Shown here: piece after piece, positions 1 through 8,174 of the stretch | How the letters are laid out: the number at the start of each line of letters is the position of its first letter | Numbering within the stretch: the stretch's first letter is position 1 | NCBI GenBank assembly: GCA_020632955.1 | Contig: JACKEO010000016.1 | Location: 1 to 64,000, forward strand | From: Alphaproteobacteria bacterium | GTDB taxonomy: Bacteria; Myxococcota_A; UBA796; GCA-2862545 | Direction of reading: 5' to 3' | Length of the DNA stretch: 64,000 nucleotides | Notes under the pieces: generated by a model | Told to the model about the DNA's origin: nothing | The model's input: only the letters and a program-made list of their open reading frames with translations | The model's database searches: none | Made by a program: the position numbers and the translations under genes

Positions 1-1900
1 GGGCGAAGCAGGCCGCTGCGGTGGGCGTGCGGGAGATGACCACGGTCTGCTCGGGGCGCACGACGGACTTGCCGTTGCTGCCGGCGATGACGGTGGAGGT
101 GGCCGTCTTGCTCTTGATGGACATGCCCGCGATGTCGACCTTCACGAGACCCGGGTTGTAGATCTCGATGTACTCGCCGTTCACGTCGGCGCAGGGGTTC
201 GCGGGGTCGGCCATGATCTCGGTGATCACGAGGTCGCCCTCGCCGAGGTCGTCGACCGGGGTGGCGAGCACGCCGGTGTCGATGGGCGTGGAGTCCACCT
301 CGCTGTCACCCTGCGAGTCGCTGTCGACGTCGGTGTCGATCACCGGGCAGACCTCGCTGGTGCCCGGGTTGCCCAGGTCGGTGATGCCCTGCGTGGTGCC
401 GTTGATGGTGGCCTGCGCCGAGCACCAGCGGTCCTCGCTGTCGTTCTCGAAGGACGCGTCGTACAGATCCGGGCTGGCGTACGTGCTGTCGTAGGACAGG
501 GCCTCGCCCGGGGTGATCGTCCAGGTGCTGTAGTCCACCGTGTCGAGCGGGCCGCTGGCGTTGCCGATGATGATCTTGCCGCCGTCGTTCATGCGGACGC
601 CGGTGTACGACGCGCCGAAGCCGGGGCCCCAGTAGCAGTAGTCGGAGGTGACCGGGTCGAGCCAGAGGATGGCCTCCTGGCCGATGTCGACCTCGAGCGA
701 CTCGGTGAGCGTGGTGGTGTCGGTGCCGTTGGAGATGGTGAGCCCGATGAGGTCGATCTTCATCGGCACGAGGCTGCGCACCCCGATGTACTCGCCGCGC
801 TCGTCGGAGCAGTCGGTGGGGCTGATCATCAGCTCGGTGATGACCAGATCGCCCGTGGCCAGCGCGTCGACGCCGGAGGGCGGCACGTCGGTGTCGGTCT
901 CGATGTCGTCGGTCTCGAAGGTGTCGACGCCGTCGGAGGACTCGAAGGAGTCGTCGGGCGGCGAGGTGTCGATGTCGGTCTCCTCGGCGGTGTCGAGGAC
1001 CTTGATCTTGTGGAAGCCCAGGGTGGTGGGCGGCGCGGTGCCGTCGGGCATCGCGGCGCGCTCCCACTCGGCCGGCGTGAAGGTGACGTTCGAGGCCGTG
1101 ACGCTGTCGACGCGGCGGGCGCGCTGGTCGACGTAGCCCCACGTGGACAGGTTGGCGCCGGCGAGGTCGCCGTACACGTCGACGACGCGGCGCTTGTACT
1201 CGAGGGTGTAGGCGTCGTCGCCGTCGCCGCGGATCTTCGCGCTGACGCCGTCGGGCGCCTCGCCGTAGGCGCGGAAGTACTTCACGCCGTTGTAGTTCTC
1301 GGTGGTGGCGATCACGAGGGCGTCGCCCTTGGCCAGCGAGTCGCGGCCGGTGATCTGGCGCAGGTTCACGTAGAGCGGATCGCCGCTGCCGCTCTCGCGG
1401 TAGGCGATGGCCCAGTAGTTCAGCGGCACGCGGGTGGTGCCCGGGTTCCACACCTCGATCCAGCGGCGGGGCTTCTCGGCGCCGCCGGGCAGATCGTCGA
1501 CGACCTCGGTGATCACCAGGTCGTCGGGCACCGTGAAGTCGGTGTCGCCGAGGATGAAGGTGTCGAGCGGGATGTCGGTCTCGCCGGAGTCGCCCGAGTC
1601 GCCCGGGCCGGTGTCGCCGGAGTCGCCCGAATCGCCGGAGTCGCCCGAGTCACCGGAGTCGCCCGAATCGCCGGAGTCGCCCGAATCGCCGGAGTCGCCC
1701 GAGTCGGCCACCCCCGTGTCGCCGGAGTCGCCGGAGTCGCCCGTGTCGGAGCCGGAGTCGCCCGTCTCCTGCGTGTCGCCGGTGTTCGACGTGTCGTTGG
1801 TGTCGGTGACGCCGGAGTCCGTGTCGTCGGTGTCCTTCTCGGCGGGAGGACCGCAGGCGACGAGCGCGAGCGTCAGGGCGGCAGAGGTCGTGAGTCGCAT
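1..1900 (-). CDS. Lamin-tail-domain lipoprotein (3' end beyond window)
   Basis: The gene starts at the ATG at 1900 and stays open to the window edge, so at least 633 residues are encoded and the C-terminus is missing. The N-terminus is a lipoprotein signal ending in the lipobox LVAC (Cys at about residue 16). A long low-complexity linker of Asp/Ser/Gly/Thr follows, with repeated DSG triplets at about residues 45-105. Three Lamin-tail (LTD) domains then follow, recognised by LVITE near residues 127, 351 and 557 and by IEVWNPG/IEIYNPG; the second copy has the weaker GEYIGV. LTD domains are beta-sandwiches common on secreted proteins of myxobacteria-like genomes. The linker would hold them away from the outer membrane. 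The ligand is unknown. The three LVITE motifs are all in frame with the ATG. Confidence 0.82.
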   Translation of the reverse strand, partial: MRLTTSAALTLALVACGPPAEKDTDDTDSGVTDTNDTSNTGDTQETGDSGSDTGDSGDSGDTGVADSGDSGDSGDSGDSGDSGDSGDSGDSGDSGDTGPGDSGDSGETDIPLDTFILGDTDFTVPDDLVITEVVDDLPGGAEKPRRWIEVWNPGTTRVPLNYWAIAYRESGSGDPLYVNLRQITGRDSLAKGDALVIATTENYNGVKYFRAYGEAPDGVSAKIRGDGDDAYTLEYKRRVVDVYGDLAGANLSTWGYVDQRARRVDSVTASNVTFTPAEWERAAMPDGTAPPTTLGFHKIKVLDTAEETDIDTSPPDDSFESSDGVDTFETDDIETDTDVPPSGVDALATGDLVITELMISPTDCSDERGEYIGVRSLVPMKIDLIGLTISNGTDTTTLTESLEVDIGQEAILWLDPVTSDYCYWGPGFGASYTGVRMNDGGKIIIGNASGPLDTVDYSTWTITPGEALSYDSTYASPDLYDASFENDSEDRWCSAQATINGTTQGITDLGNPGTSEVCPVIDTDVDSDSQGDSEVDSTPIDTGVLATPVDDLGEGDLVITEIMADPANPCADVNGEYIEIYNPGLVKVDIAGMSIKSKTATSTVIAGSNGKSVVRPEQTVVISRTPTAAACFA

Positions 1901-2049
1901 GGCCTGGCTCCGGACGGAACGTGGGGCGCGGGCGCGGCGCGGGGCCGGGCACGCGTGACGCCGGCATCCTACGTTGCCACGACGCGATCGGAAAGGGCTT
2001 CCTGGGTCGTGCGCGGCGAAGCCGTCTGTCCGCGATCCAGCGTGCGGCG

Positions 2050-3624
2050 TCAGGGCCACCTCGTGAGGGATCGGAGCGGTGGACCACCCGGCGACGCGGG
2101 GCCGAGCACCACGACGGATCGGCCTCGCGCCCACGGCTCGGCGAGCGCCGCGGCGAGCCGGGGGAGCAGGGCGGTCTGCCGGACGCCCGGGTCGACCTCC
2201 GCCACGAGGCAGCGCACCCGATGGCCGCCCGCCGTGAGCCGGAGCGCGGCCTCGGCGGTGGTGCCGGACCCGCCGAAGCCGTCGAGGACCAGGGCCTCGG
2301 CCCGTGGCGCGGCGATCTCGAGGAGCTGCGTGACGAGCGCCAGGGGCTTGGCGTACGCGAAGTCCAGTCCCCGTCGGGCCTGCACCGCGTCGTCGGCGCC
2401 CGCGTGGGCGATCACGGACGGCACACGCTCGCGCACCACCTCGTCGAGGAAGGTGGCCTTGGTGGGCTGGGTGCGATGGTCGGCGCCGAAGCGGAGGCGG
2501 CCCTCGGCGGCCAGGCGCTGCAGGGTGGCGGGCGGCGCGCGCCATCCGCGACGGGGCACGGGGCACGGCTCGCCGGTGACCGGGTGGCGCACGGGGTCGA
2601 AGTAGGTGGGGGGCGCCGGTGTCTTGCGCGGCCAGGCCAGGCTCACGGGGCGCCACACCCGCCCGTCGGGGTCGAGGTTGCGGTAGGCGCGGGTGCCCTC
2701 CGACAGGCCCGGCTCGGCCCTCAGCCAGGCGCGCCAGGCCGCCTGGGCGGCGGGCAGGTCGCCGGGGTGCTCGGCCACGAGGGCTGCGGCGCGGGCGAGG
2801 AGGCGGTGGACGTCGGGCTTGGTGCGCCAGAGCCCGCCGCGGGCCCACAGCGCGTCGCGATCGCGCACCGCCCACACCAGGTGCTCGTGGCGCATGGCGA
2901 GGCCCCGGGCGTCGCCCTTGGGGTTGCGCTTGTCCCACACGGCGGCGCCGAGGTGGCCGTCGCCGAAGCGTGCGCGGACCTGTGTCTGCAGGGCGGTCAC
3001 GCGGTGCTCGTCGATGTGGAGCACGGCCTGGCCGTGCGGCGCGAGGGCGTCGTGCACGAGCGCGAGGTGCTCGGCGACCAGGGCCTCCCAGGCACCGGGC
3101 GGGAAGGCGTCGTCGTACGGCAGATCGGGGCTGCCGGTGGCGTAGGGCGGATCCTCCACGACGGCGTCGAGCGCGATGCCGTCCCGCGCCAGGGCGCGCA
3201 GCAGGTGACGGTTGTCGTCGGCGACGACCACCACGTCCGGGACCGGCGCCGTGCCGAGGGGATCGCGGGTGTCGGTGCCGCGCCGGTCGAGCACGCCCTC
3301 CTCGCTGGCCACGAGGCGGCGCGTGATCGTGTAGGCGCGGGGGGCCTCCCAGGCGCGCAGATCGGCGGCCACGGCGTCGGCGAGGGCGTCGAGGGCCTCT
3401 TCGAGGGTGACCAGCGAGCGTGGCGTCGGGGCGTGCCCGCTACGCACGGCGCGGCCGACCACCTCGTCCGCCAGCCGACGGGCGTGCTCCGGCAGCGCCG
3501 TGTCGATCCACCGGGCGGCGCCGGACACGGTCCCCTCGACCCAGCGCGCCTCGCCGCGAGCGCGGAGCGTGGTGCGCGTGGTCTCCACGGCCTCGACCCA
3601 GGCGGCGTGCACGTCCACGGTCAT
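2050..3624 (-). CDS. Type III Mod-like N6-adenine DNA methyltransferase (beta class)
   Basis: The gene encodes 524 residues. Motif IV is DPPYATG at 158-164, followed by a tyrosine-aspartate-phenylalanine pattern (PYDDAF) as in Mod subunits of type III restriction systems. IDEHRV lies near 204, HEHLVWAV at 246-253, FAYAKPL near 422, and the AdoMet-binding motif I is FGGSGTT at 450-456. With motif I after motif IV the order is that of beta-class amino-methyltransferases. It should transfer methyl from AdoMet to adenine N6 in a specific DNA sequence. The ATG shares ATGA with the stop of the upstream helicase, so the two are translationally coupled. No Res nuclease subunit or other restriction gene is visible nearby. 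It could be an orphan regulator, or the modification arm of a system whose motor is the helicase. Confidence 0.85.
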   Translation of the reverse strand: MTVDVHAAWVEAVETTRTTLRARGEARWVEGTVSGAARWIDTALPEHARRLADEVVGRAVRSGHAPTPRSLVTLEEALDALADAVAADLRAWEAPRAYTITRRLVASEEGVLDRRGTDTRDPLGTAPVPDVVVVADDNRHLLRALARDGIALDAVVEDPPYATGSPDLPYDDAFPPGAWEALVAEHLALVHDALAPHGQAVLHIDEHRVTALQTQVRARFGDGHLGAAVWDKRNPKGDARGLAMRHEHLVWAVRDRDALWARGGLWRTKPDVHRLLARAAALVAEHPGDLPAAQAAWRAWLRAEPGLSEGTRAYRNLDPDGRVWRPVSLAWPRKTPAPPTYFDPVRHPVTGEPCPVPRRGWRAPPATLQRLAAEGRLRFGADHRTQPTKATFLDEVVRERVPSVIAHAGADDAVQARRGLDFAYAKPLALVTQLLEIAAPRAEALVLDGFGGSGTTAEAALRLTAGGHRVRCLVAEVDPGVRQTALLPRLAAALAEPWARGRSVVVLGPASPGGPPLRSLTRWP

Positions 3625-6600
3625 CCCTGCCGGGCCAGGAGGAGGCCCTTGTAGTCGCGCTGGAAGCCCGCCGCCGTGAGCTGGGCGAGGGCGGGGTGGC
3701 GGGCGGCCTCCTGCCCGTCGACCTTGAGCACGTGCAGGCTGCGGAAGCCCAGGCTGCCCCGCAGCGCGCCCACGGCCGCCTCCAGGCGACCGTCCTCGGC
3801 CAGCGCCGCCTCGAAGACCACCATCGATCGGGCGCCGCGCCCGAGCCAGAGCAGGGGTTCCCCGTCCACGAGGACCACCCGGGCCCCGGCCTCCCGGCGC
3901 GGGCGGGCTCCTCCGGCCACCGCGGGCCAGGGGAGCAGTCCGCCCCAGGGCTGGGCCGGGTCGGCAGCGGCCAGCACGCGGGTGTCCCCGCCCTCGTCGC
4001 GGTGGGAGCGCAGGCGGTCGACGGCTCCGGCCAGCGCGAACTGCGCGCCCCCGAGGCCGTCCACGAACCAGCCGCGACGTGCCCGACCGGCCTCCTCGAG
4101 CGCGCGGAGCACCGGGTAGATCGCGCTGAAGCCCCCCGGGAGGTCCTCGGCCTGCGCCACCGGCGCGCCCACCACCCCGTGCCGCTCGAGCAGGGCCATG
4201 GTGCGGGCGTGGGCCCGCTCGGTGACGGAGGCCGGCGTGCCCACCAGGTGGGCGACGGCCGACCAGCGCCCCCCGGCCACGGGCACCCGCCGCTGGCGTG
4301 CCCCCGACGGACCCGCCAGGCTGCGCAGCGGCACGAAGGTGTCGTTCGTGACCCAGCCGGCCCACACCAGGTCCCACAGGGCGGCCGTGAGCTCGGCGGT
4401 GTCGGCGCCGGTGGCCACCTGCAGCTCGGTGGTGAAGCTCGCACCGCGCTGCATGAGGTGGTCGAGCACGGCGCGCTGCAGCGGGGGAGCGGGCGGGGGA
4501 CCGTCGGGCGGATCCACCAGCAGGCCCACGCGCTCGCGCCGCACGAGGGCCACGCGTCCGTCCTTCGGCCCGAGGGGGCCGCGACCCACCCACACCAGCT
4601 CCCCCAGGGCGCCGAGCTGGTCGAGCATCGCGGGCTGGTAGTCGGGCACCCGGGCGGGGAGCACCTCGGCCTCGAGCACCGAGAAGGGCAGCGGGAGGCC
4701 CTCGAGCTGCGCCACCACCTCCCGCAGGCGCGGCAGGCCCCGTCGGGAGGACCCGACGCCGTGCCAGGCGGGCAGGAAGCGGGCGAGCACGGGCCCGTCG
4801 ACCGGCGCCACCTCGTCGCGCAGGCGGGCCAGCGCGCGGCGGCGGAGCTGGCGCAGCACGTCGGCGTCGCACCACTCCCTGCGGGTGCCGCCCGGGCGCA
4901 GCTCCCCGTGCACCACCAGGCCGCGCGTCTCGAGGGTGCGGAGCAGGGCGGTGACGTTCGCCGGCGTGAGGCCCCAGCGGACGGCCACCGCCTCGGCCTC
5001 GAAGGGGCCGTGGCTGCGTGCCCACCGTCGCAGCAGCCCGTCGAGCGGGTCGTCGGTGGGCTCGGCGAAGGCGGCGGGGAGGCCCGGGGGGACGGGCACG
5101 CCGAGCGCGTCGCGGTAGCGGCCGGCGTCCTCGGCGGCGATCCAGCGCAGCGCGCCGCCCACGCGCACCGCGACCGCCTGCCGCCGCGCCTCGAGCTGGA
5201 GCAGCCAGGGGCCCGGATCCCCCTCGGTGCGGGCGGCGATCTCGGCCTCCGTGAGGTCGCCCAGGCGGCGCAGCAGGTCGTGCAGGGCGTCGGCGTGGCG
5301 GGCGCGGCGCTCCGGCGCCGTGTGCTGCAGCTCCGCCTCGACCTGGGCCAGGGTCTCGGGGTCGAGCAGCTCCCGCAGCTCCTCCTGGCCCAGCAGCTCG
5401 CGGAGGAGCGTGCGGTCGAGCGACAGCGCCGCGGCCTTGCGCTCGGCGAGCGGGGCGTCCTGCTCGTAGAGGTAGGCGGCCACGTACTGGAAGACGAGGT
5501 TCCGGGCGAAGGGGCTCGCCGACGGCGTCTCCACCTCGTCCACGCGGATCGCGCGCTGCCGGATGCCGCGCAGGATGCCGACGAGGCCCGGCAGGTCGAA
5601 CACGTCCTGGAGGCACTCGCGGTAGGTCTCGAGGACGATGGGGAAGCTGGGGTGGCGCTGGGCCACGGCCAGCAGCTCCGCCGCCCGGCGCCGCTGCAGC
5701 CACAGGGGGGTGCGCTTCGCGCCGCGCCGACGGGGGAGCAGCAGGGCACGCCCCGCGGCCTCGCGGAAGCGACCGGCGAAGACCGCGCTGTGCCGCAGCT
5801 GGCCCACCACCAGGTCCTCCACCTCGTCGGGATCGGGCAGCAGCCGGTCGAGGGAGGGCAGGGCCTCGCCGTCGACCACCCGCAAGGCGATGCCGTCGTC
5901 GGACCAGAAGGCCTGCACGTCGACGCCCTCGCGGTCGGCCATCAGGGCGTCCAGGGCCAGCGCCCACGGGGCATGCACCCGGCTGCCGAAGGGGGTGAGC
6001 AAGCAGATCCGCCAGTCGCCGAGCTCGTCGCGGAAGCGCTCCACCACCACGGTGCGGTCGGTGGGCACGGTGCCCGTGACGGCCTGCTGCTCGCGCACGT
6101 AGGCGAGGAGGTTGCGCGCGGCGAGGGCGTCGAGGGGGGCGTGCTGCTGCACCCACGCCTCGGCCTCGTCGTCGGGCTGCGCGGTGAGCTCGCGCACGAA
6201 GGCGCCCACCGCGCGCCCGAGCTGCACCGGCCGACCGGGACCCTCGCCCCGCCAGAAGGGCAGGCGGCCCGCCGCGCCCGGAGCGGGGGACACGAGCACC
6301 CGGTCGCGCCCGATCTCGTCGATGCGCCAGCTGGAGGCGCCGAGCACGATCACGTCGCCGCTGCGCGACTCGAACACCATCTCCTCGTCGAGCTCGCCGA
6401 GGCGCGGGCCGTCGGCACCGAGGACCACGGGGAAGGTGCCGCGGTCGGGGATGGTGCCGCCGTTGAGCACCGCCAGCAGGCGGGTGCCCTTCCGGGGACG
6501 GAGGACGTCGGCGGCGCGGTCCCACGAGATCGCGGGCGACAGGTCGGCCAGCTCGTCGCTCGGGTAGCGCCCCGAGAGCATGTCGAGGACGGCGCACAGC

Positions 6601-8030
6601 GCGTCGCGGGAGAGGTCGGCGTAGGGGCCCGCGCGGCGCACCAGCGCGTGGAGCGCATCGACGGCGATCTCGCGGTCGGCCACGATGGCGGCCACCTGCT
6701 GCGCGAGCACGTCGAGGCAGTTGCGGGGGGCGTGGGTGGGCTCGAGATCCCCCTGCAGCATGTGCCGGCCGACCACGGCGCACTCGAGCAGGTCGCCGCG
6801 GAACTTCGGGAAGATGCGCCCCTCGCTCACGGCCCCCACCTGGTGGCCGGCGCGACCCACCCGCTGCAGCCCGCGCGCCACGCTGCCGGGAGAGGCCACG
6901 AGCACGACGAGGTCGACGGCGCCCATGTCGATGCCCAGCTCGAGGCTGGAGGTGGCGACGAGGGCGGGGATGCGCCCTGCCTTGAGCTCCTCCTCGGTCT
7001 GCGCGCGCTGGGCGTGGCTGATGCTGCCGTGGTGGGCGCGCACCAGGGGCTCGCCCGCCAGATCGTTCAGGGCGGCCGTGAGGCGCTCGCACAGCAGGCG
7101 GCTGTTCACGAAGACGATCGTGGAGCGGTGGGCGCGGATGGCCTGCACGAGGCGGGGGTGGATCGACGGCCAGATGCCGCCCTGCAGGGGCACGCTGGTG
7201 CCGGTGGCCGTGGGCAGGGCACCGCCTGCGGGCAGGCCGAAGGGGTCGTCGTCGACCGGCGTGCCCAGCAGACGCTCGGGGATCGGCGGCGCCTCCATGT
7301 CGTCCACCGGCACCACGATGCGCAGGTCGAGGCGCGGGGGCTCCGTGGTGTCGACCACGGTGACCGTGCGATCGCCGCCGAGGAAGCGCGCCGCCACCTC
7401 GAGGGGCCGCTGCGTGGCCGACAGCCCGATGCGCTGGGGGTCCACGTCGGTGATCGCGGCCAGGCGCTCCAGCGACAGGGCCAGGTGCACCCCGCGCTTG
7501 GTGCCCGCCAGCACGTGGATCTCGTCGAGGATCACGGTGTGGACGGAGCGCAGGGTGGAGCGCGCCGCGCTGGTGAGCAGCAGGTAGAGCGACTCGGGCG
7601 TGGTGACGAGCACGTCGGACGGGCGACGTCGCTGCCGCGCCCGCTCGCGCTGGGGGGTGTCGCCGGTGCGCACGTCGATGCCCACGCCGCGCACGGGCTG
7701 GCCCGCTCGGGCGGCGGTGCGGGCGATGCCGGCGAGCGGGGCGCGCAGGTTGCGGTCGATGTCCTGCGCCAGCGCCTTGAGCGGGCTGATGTAGAGCACC
7801 CGCACCCCGTCGGGCGCGTCGGGGTCGTCGTGGAGCAGGCGATCGAGGGCCGAGAGGAAGGCGGCGAGCGTCTTGCCCGAGCCGGTGGGGGCCAGCAGCA
7901 GGGCGTGCTCGCCGCGCAGGATCGCCGGCCAGCCCTCGGCCTGCACCCGGGTGGGCGCGCCCAGCGCCTCCCGGAACCAGGCGGCCGTCGCGGGGCCGAA
8001 GCCCTCCAGCACGTCTCCAGGCGCGTCCAC
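3621..8030 (-). CDS. lhr: Lhr-type superfamily 2 DNA/RNA helicase
   Basis: The protein has 1469 residues, the usual size of full-length bacterial Lhr. Helicase motif I is APTGSGKT at 47-54, Walker B is DEIH at 169-172, motif III is SATQ at 204-207 and motif VI is QRVGRAGH at 389-396. A long region typical of the Lhr winged-helix, beta-barrel and C-terminal domains follows. Lhr proteins are ATP-dependent 3'-5' helicases acting on branched or RNA:DNA substrates in repair. The C-terminal end overlaps the methyltransferase start by four bases. The ATG at 8030 follows GGAGGAACGGCG, which contains a ribosome site. The family assignment is firm. A defence role with the methyltransferase is only an inference from the coupling. 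Confidence 0.9.
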   Translation of the reverse strand: MDAPGDVLEGFGPATAAWFREALGAPTRVQAEGWPAILRGEHALLLAPTGSGKTLAAFLSALDRLLHDDPDAPDGVRVLYISPLKALAQDIDRNLRAPLAGIARTAARAGQPVRGVGIDVRTGDTPQRERARQRRRPSDVLVTTPESLYLLLTSAARSTLRSVHTVILDEIHVLAGTKRGVHLALSLERLAAITDVDPQRIGLSATQRPLEVAARFLGGDRTVTVVDTTEPPRLDLRIVVPVDDMEAPPIPERLLGTPVDDDPFGLPAGGALPTATGTSVPLQGGIWPSIHPRLVQAIRAHRSTIVFVNSRLLCERLTAALNDLAGEPLVRAHHGSISHAQRAQTEEELKAGRIPALVATSSLELGIDMGAVDLVVLVASPGSVARGLQRVGRAGHQVGAVSEGRIFPKFRGDLLECAVVGRHMLQGDLEPTHAPRNCLDVLAQQVAAIVADREIAVDALHALVRRAGPYADLSRDALCAVLDMLSGRYPSDELADLSPAISWDRAADVLRPRKGTRLLAVLNGGTIPDRGTFPVVLGADGPRLGELDEEMVFESRSGDVIVLGASSWRIDEIGRDRVLVSPAPGAAGRLPFWRGEGPGRPVQLGRAVGAFVRELTAQPDDEAEAWVQQHAPLDALAARNLLAYVREQQAVTGTVPTDRTVVVERFRDELGDWRICLLTPFGSRVHAPWALALDALMADREGVDVQAFWSDDGIALRVVDGEALPSLDRLLPDPDEVEDLVVGQLRHSAVFAGRFREAAGRALLLPRRRGAKRTPLWLQRRRAAELLAVAQRHPSFPIVLETYRECLQDVFDLPGLVGILRGIRQRAIRVDEVETPSASPFARNLVFQYVAAYLYEQDAPLAERKAAALSLDRTLLRELLGQEELRELLDPETLAQVEAELQHTAPERRARHADALHDLLRRLGDLTEAEIAARTEGDPGPWLLQLEARRQAVAVRVGGALRWIAAEDAGRYRDALGVPVPPGLPAAFAEPTDDPLDGLLRRWARSHGPFEAEAVAVRWGLTPANVTALLRTLETRGLVVHGELRPGGTRREWCDADVLRQLRRRALARLRDEVAPVDGPVLARFLPAWHGVGSSRRGLPRLREVVAQLEGLPLPFSVLEAEVLPARVPDYQPAMLDQLGALGELVWVGRGPLGPKDGRVALVRRERVGLLVDPPDGPPPAPPLQRAVLDHLMQRGASFTTELQVATGADTAELTAALWDLVWAGWVTNDTFVPLRSLAGPSGARQRRVPVAGGRWSAVAHLVGTPASVTERAHARTMALLERHGVVGAPVAQAEDLPGGFSAIYPVLRALEEAGRARRGWFVDGLGGAQFALAGAVDRLRSHRDEGGDTRVLAAADPAQPWGGLLPWPAVAGGARPRREAGARVVLVDGEPLLWLGRGARSMVVFEAALAEDGRLEAAVGALRGSLGFRSLHVLKVDGQEAARHPALAQLTAAGFQRDYKGLLLARQG

Positions 8031-8174
8031 GCCGTTCCTCCGGTGTCACCGTGGCGGTGCACGTCGGGGCCTATCCGGCGCGGCGGACAGGACGTGGCCC
8101 GTGACACAGGTGAGGCGCGCGGTCCCGGACCCGACGGTGTAGGCTCGGTCGGGGAAGGAGGGCGAGGAGGCGTG

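Noticed and set aside
306..1451. A 381-codon minus-strand frame inside the Lamin-tail gene
   Set aside because: Arg/His-rich shadow; the frame from the ATG at 1900 has a lipobox and three LTD motifs.
1586..1760. Short regular repeat that might suggest a CRISPR array
   Set aside because: The unit is 9 bp, has no spacers and translates to repeated Asp-Ser-Gly in a lipoprotein linker.
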